This document shows positions 1-7,731 of a stretch of 64,000 nt of DNA, piece after piece. The translations under genes were made by a program, and so were the position numbers. Origin of the DNA: WANQ01 sp964448055 (GTDB lineage Archaea > Thermoproteota > Thermoprotei_A > Sulfolobales > WANQ01); the NCBI GenBank assembly GCA_964448055.1, contig CAYUVB010000002.1:1-64000 (forward strand). Reading direction: 5' to 3'. The notes below the pieces were generated by a model, which did not search any database, was not told the origin of the DNA, and saw only the letters and a program-made list of their open reading frames with translations. Positions within the stretch are counted from its first letter, which is position 1. Each line of letters starts with the position of its first letter.

Positions 1-942
1 TTGTACTGAGAGAGGGTGAGAAAGTAAGTTTAAATGTACTTCCTTAATCATCCAATCCATAGTTAAAACATCTATTAGTGCTTCTGGCATCCCCATGGAT
101 AACGCATTACCTATCTTTTCTGCTAGTTCGTGATAGGGTGCCAAGCTTAGTATCTGTATAACTCTATCAATTGTTTCTTGGGATAAAGCATCTTTAAGTA
201 GAGCTAATGATACCTTATATGTATTCTCTACGAGTACTTCTTCTGCAACATTTCTGTCAATATCAAGTGCGACACTACGTAAAACATGAATAATATTGTA
301 TACATCAGAGATTATTAATACAGCTCTTCTAAGTGCAGAGCCTCCACGTTTAATCTTCTTTACGTTTCTATAGAATTGTCGTAGATATTCCTTAGTAAGT
401 TTAGCCTCTAGCACACCTAAAGACTTGTAATCTTTAGATTCTATTATATATCTATTATCACTTATAATGTTAGCAAATATTGTTAAACCCGCTTTCCTCA
501 GCACATCTACCATGTTATCAACATTTTCTATTGAACGCAGTAGTTCCAACATTCCATTCTTAGCTAGTGCCCCTATAGGTACTAATTGTTGTACTTTAGT
601 ATTGGTTATAAGACTACGAATAACTTGAATTATATTTTTTACATCATATTTTATTACATAGGATGTAGTAATTATATGTAAATCTTTTAATTTTATATTG
701 TAAAGCATATCTATTTCGTCTTTAAGGTACTTCCATAAGCATTCCTCCGCTTCATTCAGCTTTGATTCTGGAGTAATACATTGTACTAGGTATTCACCTA
801 AGATAGTACCTTCTATATCAGATAACGTGTCATGTATTCTATTCCTTTTTAGAGCTTGCTTAACATGCTTATATGTAACTAGTTTAGTTAAGCGGGCTTG
901 AAGTAATGATAAGAGGTAAGAATATAAGACTTGTTTATTCAT
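1..942 (-). CDS. atpC: A-type ATP synthase subunit C (partial)
   Basis: An open frame runs from an ATG at 942 off the left edge (314 codons, no stop). The translation begins MNKQVLYSYLLSLLQARL and is helical and charged, as expected for the C (V-type d) subunit, the funnel-like socket that couples the central stalk to the c-ring. It follows the E subunit gene by 17 bases in the same direction, the standard archaeal order H-I-K-E-C-F-A-B-D. About 20 to 70 C-terminal residues are probably missing. Identification rests on gene order plus weak sequence resemblance. Confidence 0.8.
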   Translation of the reverse strand, partial: MNKQVLYSYLLSLLQARLTKLVTYKHVKQALKRNRIHDTLSDIEGTILGEYLVQCITPESKLNEAEECLWKYLKDEIDMLYNIKLKDLHIITTSYVIKYDVKNIIQVIRSLITNTKVQQLVPIGALAKNGMLELLRSIENVDNMVDVLRKAGLTIFANIISDNRYIIESKDYKSLGVLEAKLTKEYLRQFYRNVKKIKRGGSALRRAVLIISDVYNIIHVLRSVALDIDRNVAEEVLVENTYKVSLALLKDALSQETIDRVIQILSLAPYHELAEKIGNALSMGMPEALIDVLTMDWMIKEVHLNLLSHPLSVQ

Positions 943-959
943 TTTCAAATATATTTTGT

Positions 960-1577
960 TCAATGTTTTTCCTCACCGCTAAAAAGCTCCTTAGATATCT
1001 GTGGTAGCAATCTCGTTTTAATTATCTCAAGACGTGCATCATATGAATTATCTATTCTAATACCACCATCAATTGATTCTACTATTACCCCTCCTCTTAT
1101 ATTCGCTTCCTTTATATCGTTTATCCTTACATTTAATTCATTTTCTATACTGGACTTTAATTTCTCCATCAGTTCCTTGTCATTCCTTGACACGTATATA
1201 ATTACTTCCTTTAACTCTAATTGACTTATTGCTTCTATAGCTAGTTTTCTCAATGACTCGCTTCTATCATATATACCTTTTTCTATTAGTTCTTCTATTT
1301 TATTCATGAGTAATTCTATGATTTTGTTTTTCTCATCAGTTATTTTCATTCGTGCTTTAATTTGTGCATCAATTAGTATTTCTTCAGCTTTTCTTTCAGC
1401 ATCTTCTAATATTTTTTTCTTAGTTTCCTCTACTTTCTTCTTCCATTTCTCCTCAGCTTCTCTAATAATCCTCTCTGCTTCATGTTTAGCATCTTCTATA
1501 ATACGTTTAGCATCCTCCCTTGCTTTCTCGAGTAGTTTATCTCTAATTCGCTTAACAACTTCTTGCTGCTGTCGCAA
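960..1577 (-). CDS. atpE: A-type ATP synthase subunit E
   Basis: Peripheral-stalk subunit that pairs with subunit H to hold the A1 head against the membrane stator. The first ~100 residues are an almost continuous charged coiled coil (repeated A-K/E-R-I-I-E pattern); the C-terminal ~100 residues form the globular domain that binds the head. Length 205 is typical. The start is a TTG with an upstream AAGGCGAT that can act as a variant of the GGTGAT ribosome site. It lies 21 bases after atpK in the same operon. Confidence 0.93.
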   Translation of the reverse strand: MRQQQEVVKRIRDKLLEKAREDAKRIIEDAKHEAERIIREAEEKWKKKVEETKKKILEDAERKAEEILIDAQIKARMKITDEKNKIIELLMNKIEELIEKGIYDRSESLRKLAIEAISQLELKEVIIYVSRNDKELMEKLKSSIENELNVRINDIKEANIRGGVIVESIDGGIRIDNSYDARLEIIKTRLLPQISKELFSGEEKH

Positions 1578-1598
1578 GATTATCGCCTTAGGAGTGCA

Positions 1599-2057
1599 TT
1601 AGACGCCCATTAGGATTAATGCTAGTATAGTGAATACTAGTCCTAGGATACCTATTAACTCAGCATATACTGCAAGCATCATAGCGCTTACGAAGATTTT
1701 ACCCTTAGTCTTAGGTAGCATGGCTATACCTGATGCACATATAAATCCTTGGAAAGCCGCTGATGGGCCTTCAGATGCAACTCCTATTAATCCTGCCGCA
1801 AATACTTTTAATGCTTGTTCAAAAGTCATTTCAGGCTTAATTGTGAATAGCAATATGTATATTAGTATGATCAATCCATAGAATGTCTGAGTTGTGGGCA
1901 TCGCAGCTAATACTAATACGTTCCTGAACTGCTTAGGATCCTCAGCGAGTGTTGCCGTACCTGCCGATGCAGCCGACCCTATACCTACAACTGAGCCTAT
2001 CATACCACTTGCCAGCGCTAGTGTACCACCTAGAATTGCTATCCAGGCAGCCTCCAT
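1599..2057 (-). CDS. atpK: A-type ATP synthase proteolipid subunit K (c-ring)
   Basis: Membrane rotor subunit of 152 residues with four transmembrane helices, i.e. a fused double hairpin as in V-type K subunits. Only helix 4 carries a carboxylate (Glu133, in YAELIGILG). Helix 2 has MPTTQTFYG (Thr56, Gln57) and helix 3 AFQGFICASG (Gln103). By comparison with Enterococcus hirae NtpK, whose Na+ is held by Thr64, Gln65, Gln110 and Glu139, the whole side-chain ligand set is present, so Na+ coupling is a real possibility. It has its own TATA-like promoter and heads the K-E-C part of the operon. Confidence 0.95.
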   Translation of the reverse strand: MEAAWIAILGGTLALASGMIGSVVGIGSAASAGTATLAEDPKQFRNVLVLAAMPTTQTFYGLIILIYILLFTIKPEMTFEQALKVFAAGLIGVASEGPSAAFQGFICASGIAMLPKTKGKIFVSAMMLAVYAELIGILGLVFTILALILMGV

Positions 2058-2086
2058 GTAGTTACCCCTTGGTTGAAATTATGTAA

Positions 2087-2100
2087 CCAGTATAAAAACC
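2087..2100 (-). promoter_or_regulatory. Promoter of atpK (TATA box)
   Basis: On the minus strand the sequence GGTTTTTATACTGG contains a TATA-like element about 35 to 40 bases before the atpK ATG, giving a short leader. It lies in the only sizeable intergenic gap of the ATPase cluster, directly after the T-rich end of atpI, and probably allows extra expression of the multi-copy c-ring subunit. Confidence 0.55.
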
Positions 2101-2130
2101 AATTTGCTCTTAGTGCGAGTTATTTTATCT

Positions 2131-2152
2131 TAATAAAAATTTTAAAAAATTA
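2131..2152 (-). terminator. T-rich terminator after atpI
   Basis: Downstream of the atpI stop, the minus strand has several oligo-T runs separated by a few A residues, the typical archaeal intrinsic termination signal. It precedes the atpK promoter and suggests that H-I and K-E-C can be transcribed as separate units. Confidence 0.45.
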
Positions 2153-2159
2153 AACTGTA

Positions 2160-4190
2160 TCAACCAGGTGTAAGTAGTATTCTACGTTGAAATACTATTC
2201 TAAGAGGCTTGAATTCTATCCCATTACCGCTATAGAATTTCGGTAAGAATTCAACATAGAATAGTCTTAGAGAGTGCACAAATGCACCTAATGCACTTAA
2301 TGCTATATTCAGTAGATGACCTATTAAGAACACGGGTATTGATAGAATAATTCCAAGTACTATGCCTGGGAACCCATTTATCATTGATGTTATTCCACCA
2401 TATATCAACGCTGAGATTTGGTTAAAGCTCATAGCCAGATAGAATGTTGCTAAGCCCACTCCTGCTATTCTTGCATATGACATTACATCGCCTAGTAAAC
2501 CTGTTAGATCAAATAACCATAGAATGCCACCAAACATACCCATTGTTTTTACCTTGGATACTATCACCATTAATATTCCTATGAATGCTAGGTATACTAG
2601 AACATTTGCATAAGGTATCTTAATTATGCCCAGCATTTCTGACAATATGTATGGTAGGCCGAATACTTCAGCTATGAATATTCCTAGTTCGTTCAGTAAA
2701 TCCCATGTGGCCCTGAATTTAACAGCTTTTATCAATGCTAGTAAGTGGGCCAAGTTTACATGGACTAGGCCTATCAGTAAAGCAAATACGATAAACATTT
2801 GCTCAGAGATTAACCATGGTATAGGAGTTAATCGTTCTCTGATTATAGCATACTCTTCCCTACCAATACCAAGTAAGTATCTTCCTAAATCACCCATATA
2901 TGATGCTTGAAGAATGCCTGCAATAATTGTTGCAATAGCGGAAGCATACAGCATACCCTTAAATAATTTGTATCCCTCTGATTCAGGGTTATCTACGAGC
3001 TTGTCGAGGGCGAATTTCGTTAGAAATATTAGTATTACACCGTATACAGCGTCACCTATCATGAAGCCAAAGAACACAGGGAAGAACAGAGTTATGAGGG
3101 GTGTAGGATCCCATTCATTATAATTAGGTAGACCATAGAGTTTTGTTAATAATTCGAAGAACTTATTTACACCCCTATTAACTAACTTGGAAGGAGGTTC
3201 TTCCTCGGATTCTTCATCACTTTTTATCAAACTACGTTTAATTTTAACCATATTTACAACAGCACTATGTGTTTCCTCATATAATCTCTTTAGTAGCATG
3301 CCCTTACCTGATTCAGGAACCCATCCTCTAATAACCACTATGAATTTTGACTTAGCACCAGAAACTATAGCATTAAGTCTCATGTACTCATTGTCAACTA
3401 CTAGTTTAGCTAGGGCTATATCACTTAAATTATACTCAACTATCTCTCTTAGCTTTAACTGTAATTCTGATTTCTTAGAACTTAGCTCATTTATCTTTAT
3501 TGCGAATGATTTGTAGAGGGAACCTAATGTATCATTCTTTAAAAAGTCTAAGACTATGCCGCGGTATTCCTCGATAATGGATAGTAGTCTATCCTTTATT
3601 CTTGTTGGTGATGATATAGTTACGATTACCTCATTTTCATACACGATTGTACCTAGTACTATCCCTATTTCTTTTACTTTTTCAATGAATTGCTTGTATA
3701 CACTCTTTGATAAGACTATAGTCTTAATTAAGAATAATTTACCTTCATAATTTAGTAGATCTACCTTAACATCACCATATTCATCCAATAATGCCTTAAT
3801 ATATCTAAGTCTATTGGTTAATGTATTATATTGTTCGTCTATTTCGACTAATGTGTGTACTATATTTTCAATTTCATTCCTTATCTTGGAGACTCTTTCA
3901 TAGACCTCGTTTAAGATGTTTTCTAGTCTATATGCATCTATGGTTTCTTTTACTTCTACAAGCTTGGGTTCAGGTAAAAAACTTAGTATTCGGTCAAGAT
4001 AGTTTCGAAGTACTTCAACTCTATGTAAACGTTCCTCAATGAATTTCTTGTCTATAGGTGAAAGTTCCTTAGCCTTAGTTACATGCATCACGCCTACGTC
4101 ATGTAATATGGTCATAGTTTTATCTAATTCATCACTTAGAACATAAACTATGGTGTCATACATGTCTTCAGGTAGTTTAAGTAAGGGCAA
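2160..4190 (-). CDS. atpI: A-type ATP synthase subunit I (a subunit)
   Basis: Membrane stator that carries the ion half-channels against the c-ring. The N-terminal ~330 residues are a soluble two-part domain with coiled coils; the C-terminal half has about seven to eight transmembrane helices starting near the PLITLFFPVFFGFMIGDA stretch. The last helix contains HSLRLFYVEFL with Arg642, the conserved arginine facing the c-ring carboxylate. Length 676 is normal. The start is TTG with GGGTGGGC upstream, four bases after the atpH stop, so the two genes are translationally coupled. Confidence 0.95.
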   Translation of the reverse strand: MPLLKLPEDMYDTIVYVLSDELDKTMTILHDVGVMHVTKAKELSPIDKKFIEERLHRVEVLRNYLDRILSFLPEPKLVEVKETIDAYRLENILNEVYERVSKIRNEIENIVHTLVEIDEQYNTLTNRLRYIKALLDEYGDVKVDLLNYEGKLFLIKTIVLSKSVYKQFIEKVKEIGIVLGTIVYENEVIVTISSPTRIKDRLLSIIEEYRGIVLDFLKNDTLGSLYKSFAIKINELSSKKSELQLKLREIVEYNLSDIALAKLVVDNEYMRLNAIVSGAKSKFIVVIRGWVPESGKGMLLKRLYEETHSAVVNMVKIKRSLIKSDEESEEEPPSKLVNRGVNKFFELLTKLYGLPNYNEWDPTPLITLFFPVFFGFMIGDAVYGVILIFLTKFALDKLVDNPESEGYKLFKGMLYASAIATIIAGILQASYMGDLGRYLLGIGREEYAIIRERLTPIPWLISEQMFIVFALLIGLVHVNLAHLLALIKAVKFRATWDLLNELGIFIAEVFGLPYILSEMLGIIKIPYANVLVYLAFIGILMVIVSKVKTMGMFGGILWLFDLTGLLGDVMSYARIAGVGLATFYLAMSFNQISALIYGGITSMINGFPGIVLGIILSIPVFLIGHLLNIALSALGAFVHSLRLFYVEFLPKFYSGNGIEFKPLRIVFQRRILLTPG

Positions 4191-4193
4191 GAA

Positions 4194-4496
4194 TTAGCCC
4201 ACCCTTACGCCAACAACTAAGGAAGCAATCCTCTTGGCTACATCCTCTAGTTTGCTCAACGCTTTTTCTCTAATCTTCTTGGCTTCTTCCTCGGCTTCCT
4301 CAAGTATATATTCGGCCTTGTTCTTAGCTTCCTCAATGATTTTATCTGCCTCCTCCTTAAACTGGGAGATGTCGACTTCCCTACTAAGTATTTCTTTAGC
4401 TCTTCTCCTCGCCTCATCAACTATTTTCTCGGCTTGTTTTTTCGCCGCCAATAGTATTTCTTCCGCCTGGGTCTCGATAGCTGCTATCTCGTCCAT
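4194..4496 (-). CDS. atpH: A-type ATP synthase subunit H
   Basis: Small all-coiled-coil subunit (about 100 residues, rich in Glu, Lys and Ala heptads) that forms the peripheral stalk with subunit E. It is the first gene of the ATPase operon and lies directly before atpI. I chose the ATG at 4496 because GGTGTGG lies at good distance in front of it; a GTG at 4505 in the same frame is an alternative. The family is identified from composition, size and position. Confidence 0.88.
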   Translation of the reverse strand: MDEIAAIETQAEEILLAAKKQAEKIVDEARRRAKEILSREVDISQFKEEADKIIEEAKNKAEYILEEAEEEAKKIREKALSKLEDVAKRIASLVVGVRVG

Positions 4497-4638
4497 AAAT
4501 ACCACACCAACACAGCCTAAGCGTAATGAGTCCTCTTTTGATAAAGTGTTAACAGTATAAAAACAATAATGACTTTACACTTAAATAGCAACAATATCCC
4601 TAGATTTGGAGTGTAGAAGAACTATCCGGGTGAATGCG

Positions 4639-5424
4639 ATGCCTACTCTTAGTACTGGTTTGATTATTGCTGGTGCTTATGCTGATAAGGTTAGGCGTAC
4701 ATTATTTGCTCAGCTAAGGGATAAGATAAAACAAGGAGAAATAACAAACCAAGAAGTAGCAAAAGCAGCAGGAGAACTAAACCGAATCATATATGAAATT
4801 CTTGTAAATAAATTAAAGATAGACAAAGGAGACGTGGTTAGAGTTCGCATAGACTACGATATAACCAATGGTAAAATAATATGGAATTATAAGACATTAA
4901 GAGTTGAAGCATTTAAACGCGTACCAGATAATGATGTAGAAAAAGTGTTAAAGGAAGCATTACCTGAAGCACTTAAACAATTCGTTGAGGTAGTTGAAGA
5001 AAAAGTAGAAGAAAAGAAAGAAGAAGTTAAAGTAGAAGAAAAAATAGAGGAAAAGATAGAAGAAGCTAAACCAGAAGAAAAACCACTTGAAAGAATAGAA
5101 GCATTACCAGTCACTATTGCTGACGCAGTTCTACTTGGAGAACTTTCCTATGGTGGCTATGTAGTTACATTACAAAACGATAAGGGTGACAATATAGGAC
5201 TTGCCACGATAGAGGAGAAAGCAGGAAACATTGCAATCGACACAATAATTGTGGGCGAAGGAAAAGCGTACAGGATATATGTAAGTAAAGCACCTATAAC
5301 CATAGATGATGTTAAAGAAGATGCAAAGAAGATCATCGACATAGTATTAAAACATCGTCCGGTAGAAATACCTATAGAAGAGGCGCGTAAAATCATAGAG
5401 GAAAGGCTAAGAAGTATTACTTGA
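4639..5424 (+). CDS. DUF2258-like conserved archaeal protein
   Basis: Unknown function. The N-terminal part (MPTLSTGLIIAGAYADKVRR, then a helical segment) and the C-terminal part (ADAVLLGELSYGGYVVTLQN onward) match what I recall of the crenarchaeal DUF2258 family. Between them lies a low-complexity Lys/Glu/Val linker encoded around 4984-5100, probably a flexible or helical spacer. The ATG at 4639 has a GGTGA six bases upstream, so the longer frame from 4606 is not used. It is divergent from the ATPase operon, with AT-rich promoter sequence between them. Confidence 0.75.
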   Translation: MPTLSTGLIIAGAYADKVRRTLFAQLRDKIKQGEITNQEVAKAAGELNRIIYEILVNKLKIDKGDVVRVRIDYDITNGKIIWNYKTLRVEAFKRVPDNDVEKVLKEALPEALKQFVEVVEEKVEEKKEEVKVEEKIEEKIEEAKPEEKPLERIEALPVTIADAVLLGELSYGGYVVTLQNDKGDNIGLATIEEKAGNIAIDTIIVGEGKAYRIYVSKAPITIDDVKEDAKKIIDIVLKHRPVEIPIEEARKIIEERLRSIT

Positions 5425-5455
5425 ATGTTCTTTTCCTTTCCACCTAGATGTTTAT

Positions 5456-5516
5456 GGGTCAGCGAGGTCTCCACTCAACATTATGTCTTTCAGGGCAAAA
5501 GGGCTTCATCATCCCC
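5456..5516 (-). ncRNA. C/D box sRNA
   Basis: On the minus strand the order is GGGG, C box ATGATGA (5506-5512), a 12-base spacer, D' box CTGA, a short linker, C' box ATGTTGA (one mismatch), a 12-base spacer, D box CTGA (5459-5462), then CCC, which pairs with the leading GGGG as a terminal stem. This is the classic archaeal 2'-O-methylation guide, bound by L7Ae, Nop5 and fibrillarin. The C box overlaps the TGA stop of the neighbouring zinc-ribbon gene, so the RNA may be processed from its mRNA. Predicted targets are complements of AGCCCTTTTGCC and GTGGAGACCTCG; I could not place them. Confidence 0.85.
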
Positions 5517-6222
5517 TTTCACTACAAGGGTTAACCTCTTCTACAATTAATCTCTTATCCATTAATGCAACTCTATATATTTTACCACTACGTGGCCCAG
5601 ATTTAACTTCATATTCGGCTACTCCATTCTCTAGCACTTCATAGATAACACCTAATGGAATGACTAAACCACATAAAGGACAAATTAGTTTAGTGTTGCT
5701 CCACTCAAGCAAGGCGCCATCATATGGACATTCTGCTTTAACCTCATTTACCAACGAGTAATCTACCTTATCACTATAGTAGTTCTTACCCCAATATCTC
5801 CAGGAACCAAATTTAGAATCATAATAAGAGCCTCCACGTCTATATGGTATGAAGTATCTACCCTTTACGGGTAAGAGCCCTCTTCTACACCATTCATTAA
5901 CCATGTACTCTCTAAACTTCCACATACTATTCCATCCCGATTGGAAATATAATATAAGCACGTTATCATTAGAGAACTCCCCTGTTAGCTTCGGATACTT
6001 CTTAATTGCATCCTTAATCCATTCTTCTACCATTTTGCGCTTCTTTTCTTCAAATTCAATTACAATTTTCCAACAATTCATAGCTATGGAACTAGGTTTA
6101 CCCTTCAATGATTCTTGTTTACATTTCTTACATACTTCAGCAATTTCTTGAGGATCGGCTTTTGGCCCGTAAAACCTAATCCACTTACCTTTTCTTTCAT
6201 AGACTAACTCAAACTGAGACAT
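5509..6222 (-). CDS. Conserved hypothetical protein with C-terminal zinc ribbon
   Basis: About 237 residues. The start ATG at 6222 is preceded by GGGTGAC at eight bases, so the longer frame to 6273 is unlikely. The N-terminal region has a CKKC pair; the middle is rich in aromatic residues (WRYWGKNYYSDKVDYS), and the C-terminal part carries CPYDGALL...CPLCG, a treble-clef/zinc-ribbon pattern seen in nucleic acid-binding proteins. I do not recognise a named family. Its stop codon lies inside the C box of the C/D sRNA, so gene and sRNA share a transcript end. Confidence 0.75.
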   Translation of the reverse strand: MSQFELVYERKGKWIRFYGPKADPQEIAEVCKKCKQESLKGKPSSIAMNCWKIVIEFEEKKRKMVEEWIKDAIKKYPKLTGEFSNDNVLILYFQSGWNSMWKFREYMVNEWCRRGLLPVKGRYFIPYRRGGSYYDSKFGSWRYWGKNYYSDKVDYSLVNEVKAECPYDGALLEWSNTKLICPLCGLVIPLGVIYEVLENGVAEYEVKSGPRSGKIYRVALMDKRLIVEEVNPCSERG

Positions 6223-6436
6223 GCCCCATGTCACCCTATGTGTCGGGTACTCTTGCAATATAGTATTATACAACTTCTATGTTTTGCTGGTACATGAATA
6301 TGCTATTCTGCTCGGTAACACTATTGTTTCAATATGGTGTAGTTTATACAAAAAGTTATAGTATTATCTTCATATAGAGGCTAAGATTGTATGACAATAA
6401 TGTGGTAGTATCTTAGTTATAGGGAGTCTTGAAACA

Positions 6437-7180
6437 CTATGTATTTAGCTGGCATTTCTGTAGAATCTTCCTCAGATATTTGGAAAAACCAACACGTGTA
6501 CCAAGTTTTGGATCTTGATATAGGTATATGATGTGTTTCGTTTGTAGCATCCTTAAAATTCTCATCAGCCATGCTTCATTTGCTTGGAGAACCTCTATTA
6601 GTTGGTCTACATACATATATGTTGACCCCCAGTTAATGTAGTGGTCAAGGAGAATGTCGAGCACTTCTTGTTCTTCTTCAGTTAGACTATCATAACTTAT
6701 TGATTCTTTAAGACAAGTTACATGTTTTCTACGTTCTAGTTTGGGGATTGTTTGACTGGTCTGTTCAGCAATAAACGACAAAGATTGACTAGAATGCTGC
6801 TGTGTTACCTGGATATTATTGTTGTTTGTTGCCAAGTTTATCTTTTCATTAATTATTTGCTGGGCTAAGAGTAGGTATTCGTTTATCTGCTTATTCTTAT
6901 ATTTAGCAATTATTTGTTGGGCTAGTAATTCGCCTTGAGGTGTAAGTTGCCACAAACCATTATTGTATTCTACTAGGCCGCGTGTCTTCCAGTAGCTTAG
7001 GTAGCTGCTTACATATTTACTGGTATAGCCTAAATGTTGTGCTATCTCAGCTGAACGCATCGGCTTAGCATATAAGAGAACAATTATAGCCTCCATAATC
7101 TTAGAACGTGGTCCGTAACCTTTTGACTGCTTATTTATCTTGGCCAGTACTTCTAATATTTCCTCATCCCTGAAAGTCAT
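6437..7180 (-). CDS. Double winged-helix DNA-binding protein, WhiP-like
   Basis: About 247 residues, starting at an ATG with GGTGAT eight bases upstream. The N-terminal winged helix (residues ~15-85) includes MRSAEIAQHLGYTSKYVSSY; a Gln/Asn/Thr-rich linker (~100-145) follows; then a second winged helix (~165-235). Two winged-helix domains with a polar linker resemble the crenarchaeal replication initiator WhiP (Cdt1-related), which sits beside origins in Sulfolobus and Aeropyrum. That match is from memory and only moderate; an ordinary transcription regulator is the alternative. AT-rich gaps with inverted repeats flank it on both sides. Confidence 0.6.
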   Translation of the reverse strand: MTFRDEEILEVLAKINKQSKGYGPRSKIMEAIIVLLYAKPMRSAEIAQHLGYTSKYVSSYLSYWKTRGLVEYNNGLWQLTPQGELLAQQIIAKYKNKQINEYLLLAQQIINEKINLATNNNNIQVTQQHSSQSLSFIAEQTSQTIPKLERRKHVTCLKESISYDSLTEEEQEVLDILLDHYINWGSTYMYVDQLIEVLQANEAWLMRILRMLQTKHIIYLYQDPKLGTRVGFSKYLRKILQKCQLNT

Positions 7181-7308
7181 TACAATATCACCATAATTTG
7201 ATAGAAGCAAAATACAGCTATGTTTACTGATAGGACACCCAAACTTGGTATATACTCTTGTTTCAAGAATAAAAGAGAAGTCTTGTTATGCTATGTGTAA
7301 TACTTAAT

Positions 7309-7375
7309 AAAGTATTATCTAAGAATAATACCACCAGGTAGATCGGGTAACATAGTATTTAGACGTTTAACATAT
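7309..7375. repeat. Inverted repeats beside the WhiP-like gene
   Basis: Upstream of the winged-helix gene are two perfect inverted repeats: AATACTT-AATA-AAGTATT near 7310 and AACATA-T-TATGTT near 7368. They lie in a 200-base AT-rich gap. They could be protein binding sites or transcript-end hairpins. No canonical origin recognition box was recognised. Confidence 0.35.
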
Positions 7376-7388
7376 TATGTTGTCGTAT

Positions 7389-7667
7389 TTACTTTACCCT
7401 TGGTGGTGTTCTAGGCCTGATTTCTCTGGGTTCAAATGGCTCTATATTTATGTATTCATCATCCTCCAATGTTGTTGGCGTGTCATCAAGTAATCCTTTC
7501 TCTACAGCATATTCCTTTATTATATTGGGGTCTATTTCATCTAGTTTCGTAGCGAAGTCTATCGCTATTCCTTTTCTTCTAGCCCATTCTATAAAGTCCT
7601 CTAATAGTCCACCATTGATGATAAGATCTAGTACTTCTTGTTTGGTTTTACTAGAAACTGGGTGCAT
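7389..7667 (-). CDS. Small conserved hypothetical protein
   Basis: 92 residues, mainly helical and acidic (ending EPREIRPRTPPRVK, a basic proline-rich tail). No motif recognised. It is separated by 64 bases from the NAD-kinase-like gene upstream in the same direction. Codon use and composition match the neighbours, and the frame is uninterrupted, so it is likely a real gene; function cannot be stated. Confidence 0.6.
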   Translation of the reverse strand: MHPVSSKTKQEVLDLIINGGLLEDFIEWARRKGIAIDFATKLDEIDPNIIKEYAVEKGLLDDTPTTLEDDEYINIEPFEPREIRPRTPPRVK

Positions 7668-7731
7668 ACGGTAGACCCATTGATAATATTTTGTTTAGAG
7701 AGGTTAATAAGTGTTGGTACAATAAATATTT

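Noticed and set aside
1306..1602. Long open frame antisense to atpE, rich in Ser, Ile and Phe
   Set aside because: It is the complement of a charged coiled coil, which produces such frames by codon composition. The same holds for frames opposite atpH, the DUF2258 linker and mgtE.
4984..5100. Short direct repeats in the Glu/Lys-rich linker of the DUF2258 protein
   Set aside because: They are low-complexity coding sequence, not a separate repeat element or CRISPR.
5425..5455. Pyrimidine-rich stretch after the DUF2258 gene as terminator
   Set aside because: Interrupted by C residues and overlapping the flank of the convergent C/D RNA; the call would be too weak to list as a feature.
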